Made by a program: the position numbers and the translations under genes | Notes under the pieces: generated by a model | The model's input: only the letters and a program-made list of their open reading frames with translations | Database searches by the model: none | What the model was told of the DNA's origin: nothing | Assembly (NCBI GenBank): GCA_039033415.1 | Contig: JBCCCR010000005.1 | Location: 124,001 to 188,000 of the forward strand | Length of the DNA stretch: 64,000 bases | Origin: Pseudomonadota bacterium | Lineage (GTDB): Bacteria; Pseudomonadota; Gammaproteobacteria; Xanthomonadales; SZUA-38 | Reading direction: 5' to 3' | Shown here: piece after piece, positions 45,263 to 53,427 of the stretch | How the letters are laid out: the number at the start of each line of letters is the position of its first letter | How positions within the stretch are numbered: position 1 is the stretch's first letter

Positions 45263-47494
45263 CTACGGAACTTCAAACCCGCTGGAAAAGACGACATCGC
45301 CGGTGAACAGCGCGACGTTGCCCGCATAGACAGGGCCTGTCTGGTCGAATGTGCCGCCGATGTAGAGCCCTTCTGATGTCGAGAGGAGGCTGGTGCCAAC
45401 GCCGGGCACAACACTTCCCGAGCCGAGCGCCGGGAATGGCGTCTGGATCGTACCGCCATTGAGTCCGATCCAGCTGCTGCCATCCCATGCGGCGATACCA
45501 CGGCTGGTAACACCTCCTGCGTCATCAAAGTCACCGGTGATGTAAATCAGTCCGTCGTGTAGCCGGATATCCTGAACGCTGGTCGCGGCAGCGCCGCCGT
45601 CAAGGCCGGTACCCAGAGCAAAGAGATTGCTTCCGTCCCAACGGCCAATCCGATTCAGCCGGCCAGGCGCATTGTCGACGACGGTAAAACGGCCACCGAA
45701 ATACAGATCACCGTCAATGTTGGCCAGCGCGAGAGCACCCACGCCCGAGCTGAAGCGGATGATCACGTCCCACGTGCCGTTATCGAGCAGCGCAATCACG
45801 TCACGCCGCGTACCGTTTTCAAACCGGAAGTTGCCGGCGGCCGCGATCTGCCCGTTGTATTCCCCGATAGCAGACAACGAGATCGGTTCCGGAAAGCCGC
45901 TGCTCGCGTCCTCGATAGTGCTGCCATTAAACCGACAGACCCGGGGGAGCACGGACCCGCAGCCGCCGCCAACGCCAGAGAAATAGAGGGCGTTTTCAAG
46001 GACGTAAAGGTTGTCAGCAAAAACGTCGGAACCGCCGGCATCGCGCCAGCTGCTGCCGTTCCAGGCTACCAAACCGCCGGTCGCCGAACCGCCGGCTCCA
46101 CTGACGTTGCCGGCGGCATAAAGCTCGCCTTGAAACACCGCCAGGGAAAAAATATCGCCGGTGACACCGTTCCCGACGGCCGACCAGCGGGCGCCGTCCC
46201 AGCGTGCAATCACCGGTGCATTAACGTCATCGCCGGCAGAAAGAAAGCCGCCTCCGGCATAAACCTCACCATTGTATTCTTCAAGCACCTGGGCGGCGCC
46301 CTCAATCCCCTGACTGGTACCCCGCCAGAGCCCGTCAGGCTCTCCCTTACAGACAACAAATGGACTGAAGATCTCAGTCCCCGATATGCCAAAGTGAAGC
46401 AGACAGATGTCATTGTTCGGCTGCGTAATGACTTGCGTCGCTGTTAAAGCAGAACCCAGATCCAGCGCCGTGGTGTCAACCGCCTCCCAGGCAAACCCGT
46501 CCCAGCGCGCCAGCCCGTTCGCCCCTGGCAAATCCGGCCAGGGTCCGGTCACGTAAAGGAAGCTGGAGTTGGTGGCCATGCTCGGTACGGTAAAGCCAGG
46601 GCCCTGACTCCCGTCGTCCAGTGTTCGCCAGCTAGGTCCTGAGGCGACCGGGGACACGGCGATTCCCGGCACGGGCTCGCTGTCGATTTTGTCGAAGGCT
46701 CCTGTCGCGATCACTTCGTTGTTAAAAAAGGCCAGATCGCTGACGGTCCCGAACGATGTATTTCTTTCGGTCTGCCCAAATGGTGTCCAGGTAGTATTGG
46801 TCAAGTTGTAGCGGAATACGCCGCTGCCGCTGGCGACAAACACAAAACCTTCGAAGGTACGCACCACTTGGACCGGGGCCACAACGCCGTTGGTGGCACC
46901 ACCGTTTCCGATCAGCGGCTCCCATTCTGCGCCGCTGGTTCGCGCCACTCGGCTGGCCGTGATCGGCGCCCCCTGGTTGTCCCGCACTTCGGTAAAGCTA
47001 CCGCCGATGTAGAGGTAGATGCCACCATCGAACCAAACCGAATTGACCGCATTGTTCGGCCCGTTGCCTGTGCCGCCCGGCTGATACCAGCTGTCTTCAG
47101 CGGTGCTGTAGCAGGCGATGAAGTTGAACCCACCGGGGCTGAAGTTGGTGAAGTTTCCGCCGACGCAGTAATCATTGCGAAACGGGGTCACCGAGGTGAT
47201 CGAGCCGCTGAAAATCCCGAAGTCGATGGCGCCGCCGGTGCGCCAGCGACCATTTTCAAAGAATCGAAGTACATGAAACTCGACCTCACCCGCGGCATTC
47301 ACGAACTGCAGCGGCTGACCCGCGCCGACAAACCCTTCAGGCGTCTCGGCGATGGCCGTTAAGGCGAGCTCTGGAGCACGAGCAAACTGATCGCTCCACT
47401 GACCCGCCACAGGACCTGCCGCCAGCAACAGCAAAACCCCCAAGAGAACCACCATCGGGCTGCCGCAGCGGTCTGTGTATCGTTCGTTCACCAT
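45263..47494 (-). CDS. Exported kelch/Rax2-like beta-propeller protein, FE-tail
   Basis: The 743-residue protein has a signal peptide (MVVLLGVLLLLAAGPVAGQ). It repeats a unit of the form [LI]Y[IV]GG[SN]F... then R-W-D-G plus a small sequence, as in GIYLYIGGSFTEVRD, LYFGGRFTVVDNA and GLYIGGTFDQTG. This resembles galactose-oxidase/kelch or Rax2-type propellers. The C-terminus is VVFSSGFEVP, the shared tail. AGGGA lies 8 bases before the ATG. It precedes nothing in an overlapping fashion, and 98 bases separate it from the paralogous TolB-like genes upstream. The function is unknown and it lacks known catalytic residues. Confidence 0.75.
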   Translation of the reverse strand: MVNERYTDRCGSPMVVLLGVLLLLAAGPVAGQWSDQFARAPELALTAIAETPEGFVGAGQPLQFVNAAGEVEFHVLRFFENGRWRTGGAIDFGIFSGSITSVTPFRNDYCVGGNFTNFSPGGFNFIACYSTAEDSWYQPGGTGNGPNNAVNSVWFDGGIYLYIGGSFTEVRDNQGAPITASRVARTSGAEWEPLIGNGGATNGVVAPVQVVRTFEGFVFVASGSGVFRYNLTNTTWTPFGQTERNTSFGTVSDLAFFNNEVIATGAFDKIDSEPVPGIAVSPVASGPSWRTLDDGSQGPGFTVPSMATNSSFLYVTGPWPDLPGANGLARWDGFAWEAVDTTALDLGSALTATQVITQPNNDICLLHFGISGTEIFSPFVVCKGEPDGLWRGTSQGIEGAAQVLEEYNGEVYAGGGFLSAGDDVNAPVIARWDGARWSAVGNGVTGDIFSLAVFQGELYAAGNVSGAGGSATGGLVAWNGSSWRDAGGSDVFADNLYVLENALYFSGVGGGCGSVLPRVCRFNGSTIEDASSGFPEPISLSAIGEYNGQIAAAGNFRFENGTRRDVIALLDNGTWDVIIRFSSGVGALALANIDGDLYFGGRFTVVDNAPGRLNRIGRWDGSNLFALGTGLDGGAAATSVQDIRLHDGLIYITGDFDDAGGVTSRGIAAWDGSSWIGLNGGTIQTPFPALGSGSVVPGVGTSLLSTSEGLYIGGTFDQTGPVYAGNVALFTGDVVFSSGFEVP

Positions 47495-47593
47495 TGTCGT
47501 TCCCTACCGTTGAGCGTGCGGCACTTGCCGCTCCTTAACTAGCAGGGCGAAAAAACGATCTTGAGTCCGCCAGGACCTCCAGAAAAGTTGCGT

Positions 47594-49288
47594 TTACGGT
47601 GCTTCTTCGAAGCCGTCGAAGAACACAGGATCGGGCAGCCCGATGCTGCCCCTCGGTGCGCTGAACAGCTCCACGACTCCGTCGGCAAGCTGATCGGCAC
47701 GATAGATGATCCGAGATCCGTCTGGACTCACGTCAAAGAACTCTACGCTGCCGCCGCTGACCAGCGGTGGGTTGACTTTCTGGATAGCGCCACCTTCGAT
47801 CGACACGATGAACAGCTCGCTGACGCCTTGCGTATCCCGGTCTGCGAGAAACAGAACGGCCCGGCCGTCCGGGGTGATGACATAGCGGGTGATGCCGGTG
47901 CCCGCGGGAAACCCGTCAACCAGCGTCGTTACCGGTCCACCGCCAAACGGGACGCTGAACAATGCGTTGACGGGCGGTTGGCCTTTCGTGGCAACGCCAC
48001 CGTCTTTGCTCGCCTGGTCAGGGACTGTAGCGTACACGACGGCCCTGACCTCATCGGATATCTCGAAGGTACTGACGATGTCACGGTTCGGCAATGGGGT
48101 ATTCAGTTTGGTCGAAATGCCGCCGCCCGGCGGTACGCTGAATAGCTCAGTGCGATTATTGGAAGCCTGGTAAAAGACCGAGCTGCCGTCAGCGCTGAGG
48201 GCGAATGGCCCGACGCGACCCAGGGTAGGATCGCTCAATTTGACGCCCCCACCACCGCCGATGAGAACGCTGTACAGTTCAAGAAGGTTGTCCGTGTCCT
48301 GATCCGCAACGTAGAGGACCCGCAACCCGTCTGGGCTGATCTGGAACCGGAATACCCGCCCGCCGCTGACGAGCGGACTGTTGAGTGTCGTTATGGGGCC
48401 GCCATCAATGGGGACGCTGAATAACTCATCGGTTCCAAGCTGGTTCACGGCGGCCAGGTAGAGCACGGTCGAGCCGTCGGGATGGATTCGAAAGCCGGAT
48501 CCGTTCACGTCGCCATTCGCGGATAGCGGCTGGTTGAGCTTGGTCACGATACCTCCGGCCGCAGGTACGCTGTAGAACTCCTGCACACGGTTAGTGTCCT
48601 GATCTGCAACGTAGACCACGGTGCCGCCGTCCGGACTGAAGATCGGATCAAAAATGATTTGCCCGCCGCTGACCAGGTCATCGTTGAGCTTCGTCACCGC
48701 GCCCCCGGATGCGGGAACGCTGTAAAGTTCGATCACGCCGTTCCTCGTCTGGTCGCCCGTATAGATGACTCTTTCCATATTGGGGCCAAAGAAGAATTCT
48801 CTGATATCTCCTCCCGCCGGCAGCGGGTCATTGAGTTTCTCCACGTTGCCGCCCTCGATCGGGACGGTGAACAGCTCGAAGACGTCCTCGGAGTCTTGAG
48901 AGGCGACAAAAAGGGCTTTGGTGCCGTCCGGGCTCAGGAGAAAGCCGTTAAACCGAACGTCGCGCCCCCCTTCCAGCGGTTCATTCAGCTTGGTCGGCGC
49001 GCCGCCGACGATGGACACACTGTAAAGCTCATCCACCTCATCGATGTCCTCGTCGGCCAGATAAACAACCTTGGCGCCGTCGGCGCTGATGGCGAAGCTA
49101 AGGATCTCACCTCCCTCGACCAGCGGACCGTTCAGTTTCACCGGTTCAACCTGCGCAAGCGCCGATACCAGGATCACGAAAAGCAAGATGAACCACGCCA
49201 GGACCAGCCAGATGACTGGAATGGGCTTCTGGCTGGATGGGTCGGCTTTCGAGGTCGCGCGGAGCATGGCTAACCGGTCAGTGTTCAT
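47594..49288 (-). CDS. TolB-like PD40 beta-propeller protein, FE-tail (paralogue 1)
   Basis: The 564-residue protein has an N-terminal hydrophobic leader (IWLVLAWFILLFVILVSALA). Around ten ~50-residue repeats follow, of the form LFSVPxxGGxxTKLNxPL...ISPDGxxVVYxADQDTD. Such repeats form TolB/DPP-like propellers. The C-terminus is PVFFDGFEEAP. I place the start at ATG 49288, which shares one base with the paralogue's TGA (TGATG) and has GAGGAAG 7 bases upstream; a GTG three bases earlier is an alternative. Full repeat-by-repeat similarity to the neighbouring gene shows tandem duplication. The protein may bind peptide or polymer ligands, but no catalytic motif is visible. Confidence 0.82.
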   Translation of the reverse strand: MNTDRLAMLRATSKADPSSQKPIPVIWLVLAWFILLFVILVSALAQVEPVKLNGPLVEGGEILSFAISADGAKVVYLADEDIDEVDELYSVSIVGGAPTKLNEPLEGGRDVRFNGFLLSPDGTKALFVASQDSEDVFELFTVPIEGGNVEKLNDPLPAGGDIREFFFGPNMERVIYTGDQTRNGVIELYSVPASGGAVTKLNDDLVSGGQIIFDPIFSPDGGTVVYVADQDTNRVQEFYSVPAAGGIVTKLNQPLSANGDVNGSGFRIHPDGSTVLYLAAVNQLGTDELFSVPIDGGPITTLNSPLVSGGRVFRFQISPDGLRVLYVADQDTDNLLELYSVLIGGGGGVKLSDPTLGRVGPFALSADGSSVFYQASNNRTELFSVPPGGGISTKLNTPLPNRDIVSTFEISDEVRAVVYATVPDQASKDGGVATKGQPPVNALFSVPFGGGPVTTLVDGFPAGTGITRYVITPDGRAVLFLADRDTQGVSELFIVSIEGGAIQKVNPPLVSGGSVEFFDVSPDGSRIIYRADQLADGVVELFSAPRGSIGLPDPVFFDGFEEAP

Positions 49289-50964
49289 CACGGTGCTTCC
49301 TCGAAACCGTCCGAAAACAGAGGATCCAGAACCCCGATAGCGTTTCTGGAGACGCTGAACAGCTCAACGACTCCCGCAACGTTTTGCTCAGCCTCATAGA
49401 GAACATGTGTGCCGTTGGGCGCAAAACTGAATGAAAGGACTCTTCCGCCATTCACCAGAGGCGCGTTGATTTTCTCTACGGCACCACCGCCGAGTGAAAC
49501 GGCGAATAGTTCGAACAACCCTGCCGTATCCCGGTCCGCGATAAAAAAGACCGATCCACTGTCTGGGAAAATGGCACTGCTCCGAATGCCACTGCCGTCC
49601 GGAAACCTCTCCAGGATTTGCGTAACCGGACCACCGGTTAACGGAACGCTGAAAAGCGCATTCAGCGGCGGCCCACCCTTTGCGGCCGTCTTGCCAACGG
49701 CGTTAACAATCGTACTGAACGAGGAATACACCACGCTGCTGGCGTCGGGCGAGATTTGAAATCCGCCGATACGATCCGTCGCTGGGAGTACCGCGCTGAG
49801 TCTTGTCGGAGTACCTCCGTCCACAGGTACGCTGAAGATCTCACCAAATTCGTCAGAGGGCCGGTACACCACCATGGCGCCGTCAGAACTTAGGGAGAAA
49901 CTGGAAAATACGTTTCCGACTTCGGGATCACTTAGCTTCACCGCCACGCCACCACCGATGGGGGCGCTGAAGAGCTCAACGAGGTCATCCGTATCCTGAT
50001 CAGCCAGATAAACCACCCGGGAGCTATCGGACGTAATTTCAGCCCTGTTGACGTTACCACCGCTCACCAGGGGCCCGTTGAGCTGTGTTGCTGCCCCTCC
50101 GTTAATGGGCACGCTAAACAGCGCCTGACCATCCGAGGAGCTTTGGTTTGCCCGAAAGACCACGGTAGTACTGTCAGCACTGATTCGAAGATTGAGGCCA
50201 TCGACGTCACCCGTCGAAGAGAGCGGTGGGTTGAGCTTGGTCACGGCACCCCCGGCCGAAGACACGCTGAACAGCTCGCGTACATTGTCCGTTTCTCCAT
50301 CCGCGAGATAAACCACGGTGCTCCCATCGGGACTGACCCGGGGCGAAAACAGCACATCCCCTCCCGGGGTCAGGGCGTCGTTGAGTTTCGCCACCGTGCC
50401 GCCGGCGGCGGGCACACGGAAAAGTTCGATCACGTCGTTGGTTATTTGATCTGCCACGTAAAAGACGGTCTCGCTGTCGGGGCTAACCAGAGCAAGAGTG
50501 ACGTCTGCCCCACCAGGAAGCGGATCATTGAGTTTTGTTACGACGCCGCCCTCTATCGGCACACTGAAGAGCTCAAAGACTCCCACCGTATCTTGAGAAG
50601 CTCTATAGATAATTCTGCGGCCGTCCGGAGTTACTGTGAAGCTGGTGCTAACGTCCCGCTGGCCGTCCAGAGGCTCGTTTAACTTGACCGGTACACCGCC
50701 ATCGATCGATACGCTGTAAAGCTCGAACACTTCGTCGATATCCTGATCGGCGGCATACACCACGGTCGCCCCGTCCGGGCTGATTATTGAACGGCGAATA
50801 TCGCCCCCCTCTACCAGCAAACCATTCAGCCTAACTGGCCCACCCTGCGCGAACGCGGAGAACGACAGCAGATTCAGTACCGCCAACAATGCCAGTACCA
50901 GCCAGACCACGGGCCGAATTGCCAGCCCTGGCGTTTCCAAGGAAAACTCCGTTTTGCTTTGCAT
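49288..50964 (-). CDS. TolB-like PD40 beta-propeller protein, FE-tail (paralogue 2)
   Basis: The 558-residue protein starts best at ATG 50964, immediately before the leader (VVWLVLALLAVLNLLSFSAFA). Seventy-two codons are open upstream but lack protein character. It repeats the same PD40 unit as its neighbour, with recurring VVYLADQDTDDLVELFS and KLNDPLPGGADV. It ends PLFSDGFEEAP. The two genes are translationally coupled at a TGATG junction. Differences between them are spread along the whole length, so the duplication is not recent. Confidence 0.82.
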   Translation of the reverse strand: MQSKTEFSLETPGLAIRPVVWLVLALLAVLNLLSFSAFAQGGPVRLNGLLVEGGDIRRSIISPDGATVVYAADQDIDEVFELYSVSIDGGVPVKLNEPLDGQRDVSTSFTVTPDGRRIIYRASQDTVGVFELFSVPIEGGVVTKLNDPLPGGADVTLALVSPDSETVFYVADQITNDVIELFRVPAAGGTVAKLNDALTPGGDVLFSPRVSPDGSTVVYLADGETDNVRELFSVSSAGGAVTKLNPPLSSTGDVDGLNLRISADSTTVVFRANQSSSDGQALFSVPINGGAATQLNGPLVSGGNVNRAEITSDSSRVVYLADQDTDDLVELFSAPIGGGVAVKLSDPEVGNVFSSFSLSSDGAMVVYRPSDEFGEIFSVPVDGGTPTRLSAVLPATDRIGGFQISPDASSVVYSSFSTIVNAVGKTAAKGGPPLNALFSVPLTGGPVTQILERFPDGSGIRSSAIFPDSGSVFFIADRDTAGLFELFAVSLGGGAVEKINAPLVNGGRVLSFSFAPNGTHVLYEAEQNVAGVVELFSVSRNAIGVLDPLFSDGFEEAP

Positions 50965-51272
50965 ATAACTGTTCCGCGATAGCCCAATAATTAACGTACC
51001 GACCGAAGCTCGGCAGGGCCGAGACGGATAGTTGTCCAGCATAAGCATGCATTGCGAGCGTTTGAGCGACCGTGGTAACCAGCGTTGAATCGGTGGGTGA
51101 ACGGCCTTGCGTGTGGCGGCGACTTTCGTGGAGCGTTCTAAGTGTTTCGGCAGGTGCTTAGTCGCAGGAAAATGCAGCAACAGGCCAACCGATCGGTCGT
51201 TTTGCCTTCAAACAGAGGACAGCAAAAAAGACGCGGCTTTCGGTGACTCGGTGACCGGTTACAAAAAAATTC
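50965..51272. other. Intergenic stretch upstream of the TolB-like pair
   Basis: About 300 bases between the start of the TolB-like pair and the end of the iron operon. It probably holds the promoter of the pair. I recognise no gene, clear repeat or strong terminator here. Confidence 0.4.
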
Positions 51273-52886
51273 TCACCCGTCCTCGGCAAGGACCTGCTGG
51301 CGTCGATCCGGTTCAGGATGATTTTTCGGTTGCGCCCAAACGCTGTTGGGATCCCCGTACTGGGATCGCTGGTGCACCGCACGACCCATGCGCCAAAACG
51401 CCGCCGTGCCGATCAATGCCAGCAGGTTTACCAGCAGCAGTCCCCACTGGCCGGTTGCTGCGCTGCGCCACAGCGGCATGTCTACCACGATGGCGTCGGC
51501 CAGCGGGATAGCTGCGCTTAACGCTGCCGCAAGGTAAAGCAAATCCCTTGCACCGGCTGCCACCGAGCGAACAAAGCACCAGCCGATCGCTGCAAAAAAC
51601 ACCACAAAATAAGCCAGCTCAGTCAGCTCGGTTTGATTAGGCAGCTCAACGGCTACTCGACTCATGAGAAACGCGGTCGAGATGCCGGCCATGCAGCCGA
51701 TGCACACGCCGCTATTCAGCTTAGCCAGAAAGCGGGCGTCCCTTCGCTGCTGCGGCTGCCTCCGCTTGCGCCGGGTCTCCACCCACAACAGGTTGCCGGA
51801 ATAAAACAGGAACGCGCCGGCGAGGCCAAGGAAAAAGTACACCCACTTCAACGGGTAGCCGCCGAAGGTCGCAAAGTGCAGCGAGATCAGGCCATTGAAC
51901 AGGTCTGCGCCGAGGGTGGCGGTGGCAGGATCATTGAGCGCCAGCGATTTTCCGGTCACTGCAGATAGCATCACCATCGCATTCGGCGCTAACGTTGTGC
52001 CCCCTTCGATAGTTCCAGACACCTGTACCGCGCTACCAAGATCACCGGCGTGAGTGAAGCTCAGCTCTCCCACCATCAGCCCGGGAAGCTGCGCTTGGGC
52101 CTTGGCAACCAGCTCGGTCACCGTCAACAGTGCAGCCGGTGTGCCGGTTGGGCTTGGCGGCTGAACCAACCCAAGCTCAGGGGCCAGCAGCGCAAACAGG
52201 TTCTCTTGCTGAAAAACCAGCGACTGGAACGGTGCCAGCAGCAGCACGCCAAACGCCAGCAGCACGCTGCTCCAAACAAACATGAAGTGCCACGGCAGCG
52301 AAATCACCCCCACCACGTTGTGCGTGTCCAGCCAGAAGCGTTTCAGGTTCTTCGTGGAGCGGATGATCAACAGGTTTTTCAGAAAGTCCGGCAGGAAGAT
52401 GATCAGGCCAGAGATCAGCGCCAGGCCATAAATTAGGCAGACCACACCCAGCACGTAGAGCCCCCAGCTGCTGGGGAGACCCGCAGTGTAATGCAACCGA
52501 TAGATAAACTCGCCTAGCGCCGCATTGCTCTCTACGTCGCGCAGGACGCCGTTCTCGGCAAGCTCGTAACCGTGGCTCTCGAACGTCCCGTCGTCCAGTC
52601 CTTCGAACCAGTACAGCTGGTGGCCGTGTCCGTGCGCATCGCCCAGGTGCAGATGGAAGTTCACTGCCGCGTCAGGATCTACCGCCAGCACCTGGTCGAT
52701 GAGCTGCTGGGCCTGGCCGAGGTCCTGTGTCACCGAGGGAACGCCCGTGTAGCTGTCCCACGACTCCAGCTCATGGAAAAACACGGTTAGCGCGCCGGCA
52801 TAAAACGCGATAAACAGCGCCATACCCGTACCCAGCCCAGCCCAGGTATGCAGACTCGTGAAGGTCTTCAGCGTCGACGACTTCAC
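51273..52886 (-). CDS. PepSY-associated transmembrane protein (siderophore-uptake reductase-like)
   Basis: The 537-residue product starts at GTG 52886, overlapping the upstream small gene by 4 bases (GTGA). It has a first membrane helix after the start (TSLHTWAGLGTGMALFIAF), a periplasmic PepSY-type region, and further helices with His-rich turns such as FRLHYTAG-like IYRLHYTAGLPSSW and DTHNVVGVISLPWHFMF. A C-terminal multi-helix part follows. PepSY_TM proteins are inner-membrane, haem-carrying or reductase-like partners of ferric-siderophore receptors. Here it closes an operon of ECF sigma, FecR, TonB receptor and two small membrane proteins, which supports periplasmic iron handling or iron-siderophore reduction. 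The exact reaction is not proven. Confidence 0.85.
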   Translation of the reverse strand: MKSSTLKTFTSLHTWAGLGTGMALFIAFYAGALTVFFHELESWDSYTGVPSVTQDLGQAQQLIDQVLAVDPDAAVNFHLHLGDAHGHGHQLYWFEGLDDGTFESHGYELAENGVLRDVESNAALGEFIYRLHYTAGLPSSWGLYVLGVVCLIYGLALISGLIIFLPDFLKNLLIIRSTKNLKRFWLDTHNVVGVISLPWHFMFVWSSVLLAFGVLLLAPFQSLVFQQENLFALLAPELGLVQPPSPTGTPAALLTVTELVAKAQAQLPGLMVGELSFTHAGDLGSAVQVSGTIEGGTTLAPNAMVMLSAVTGKSLALNDPATATLGADLFNGLISLHFATFGGYPLKWVYFFLGLAGAFLFYSGNLLWVETRRKRRQPQQRRDARFLAKLNSGVCIGCMAGISTAFLMSRVAVELPNQTELTELAYFVVFFAAIGWCFVRSVAAGARDLLYLAAALSAAIPLADAIVVDMPLWRSAATGQWGLLLVNLLALIGTAAFWRMGRAVHQRSQYGDPNSVWAQPKNHPEPDRRQQVLAEDG

Positions 52887-53146
52887 GCGCCGCCGATCCC
52901 AAGCTTTGCCAGCAGCTCGATCAATCCATAGCCGCCCAGCGACACCGCCAGCAAAACAACAGCGGCCATCCAGGCCTTTGGAATCAGAAAGCTGGCTGTT
53001 GCCACCGCCACCCACAGCGGAATCAACATCAGCAGCGTGGGCACCCGGAGCGACGGCAACGGCGGGGTAGCCGCCAGAATAAGTGCAATCAGGATCACGC
53101 TCGCAGGAATCGACAGCAGCACACCGACAAAAGACCTAGCGATCAT
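52883..53146 (-). CDS. Small membrane protein of the iron operon
   Basis: The 87-residue protein has three hydrophobic segments (VGVLLSIPASVILIALIL; PTLLMLIPLWVAVATASFL; AAVVLLAVSLGGYGLIELL). Small proteins of this size and position, between TonB receptors and PepSY_TM proteins, occur widely in siderophore-uptake operons (DUF3649-like), but I cannot confirm the family. It overlaps its upstream neighbour by 11 bases and its downstream neighbour by 4, so it is tightly co-translated. A helper role for the PepSY protein is likely. Confidence 0.65.
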   Translation of the reverse strand: MIARSFVGVLLSIPASVILIALILAATPPLPSLRVPTLLMLIPLWVAVATASFLIPKAWMAAVVLLAVSLGGYGLIELLAKLGIGGA

Positions 53147-53390
53147 GCTTTGCTATCCGCAAATAGCTGACCCACGGGGTGATGACCGTGGTCAGAAAGT
53201 ACACCGACAGTAGCGTGTAGAAACCTGGCCAGAAACCTCCCAGCGCCTCACCGAACCAGAATCCCACGCTGATTGCCGCCAGCGCGGCGGCGAGGAAGGC
53301 AGACCTTACACGACTAGCCGCGTGACGGACGCCTAAGTGAGTAAAGACCGCTGAAGCCACCGCCAAGGCAATGCTCATTCCCGCAATCAC
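53136..53390 (-). CDS. Small membrane protein of the iron operon
   Basis: The 84-residue product has two to three hydrophobic segments (MSIALAVASAVFTHLG; AAALAAISVGFWFG; TLLSVYFLTTVITPWVSYL). It resembles DUF3325-like small membrane proteins found in comparable operons, though the match is by size and context. It starts 37 bases after the TonB receptor stop and overlaps the next gene by 11 bases. Confidence 0.6.
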   Translation of the reverse strand: MIAGMSIALAVASAVFTHLGVRHAASRVRSAFLAAALAAISVGFWFGEALGGFWPGFYTLLSVYFLTTVITPWVSYLRIAKHDR

Positions 53391-53427
53391 GTACTGAATT
53401 TTCCTTGCAATACCTCGCCGCTAGACA

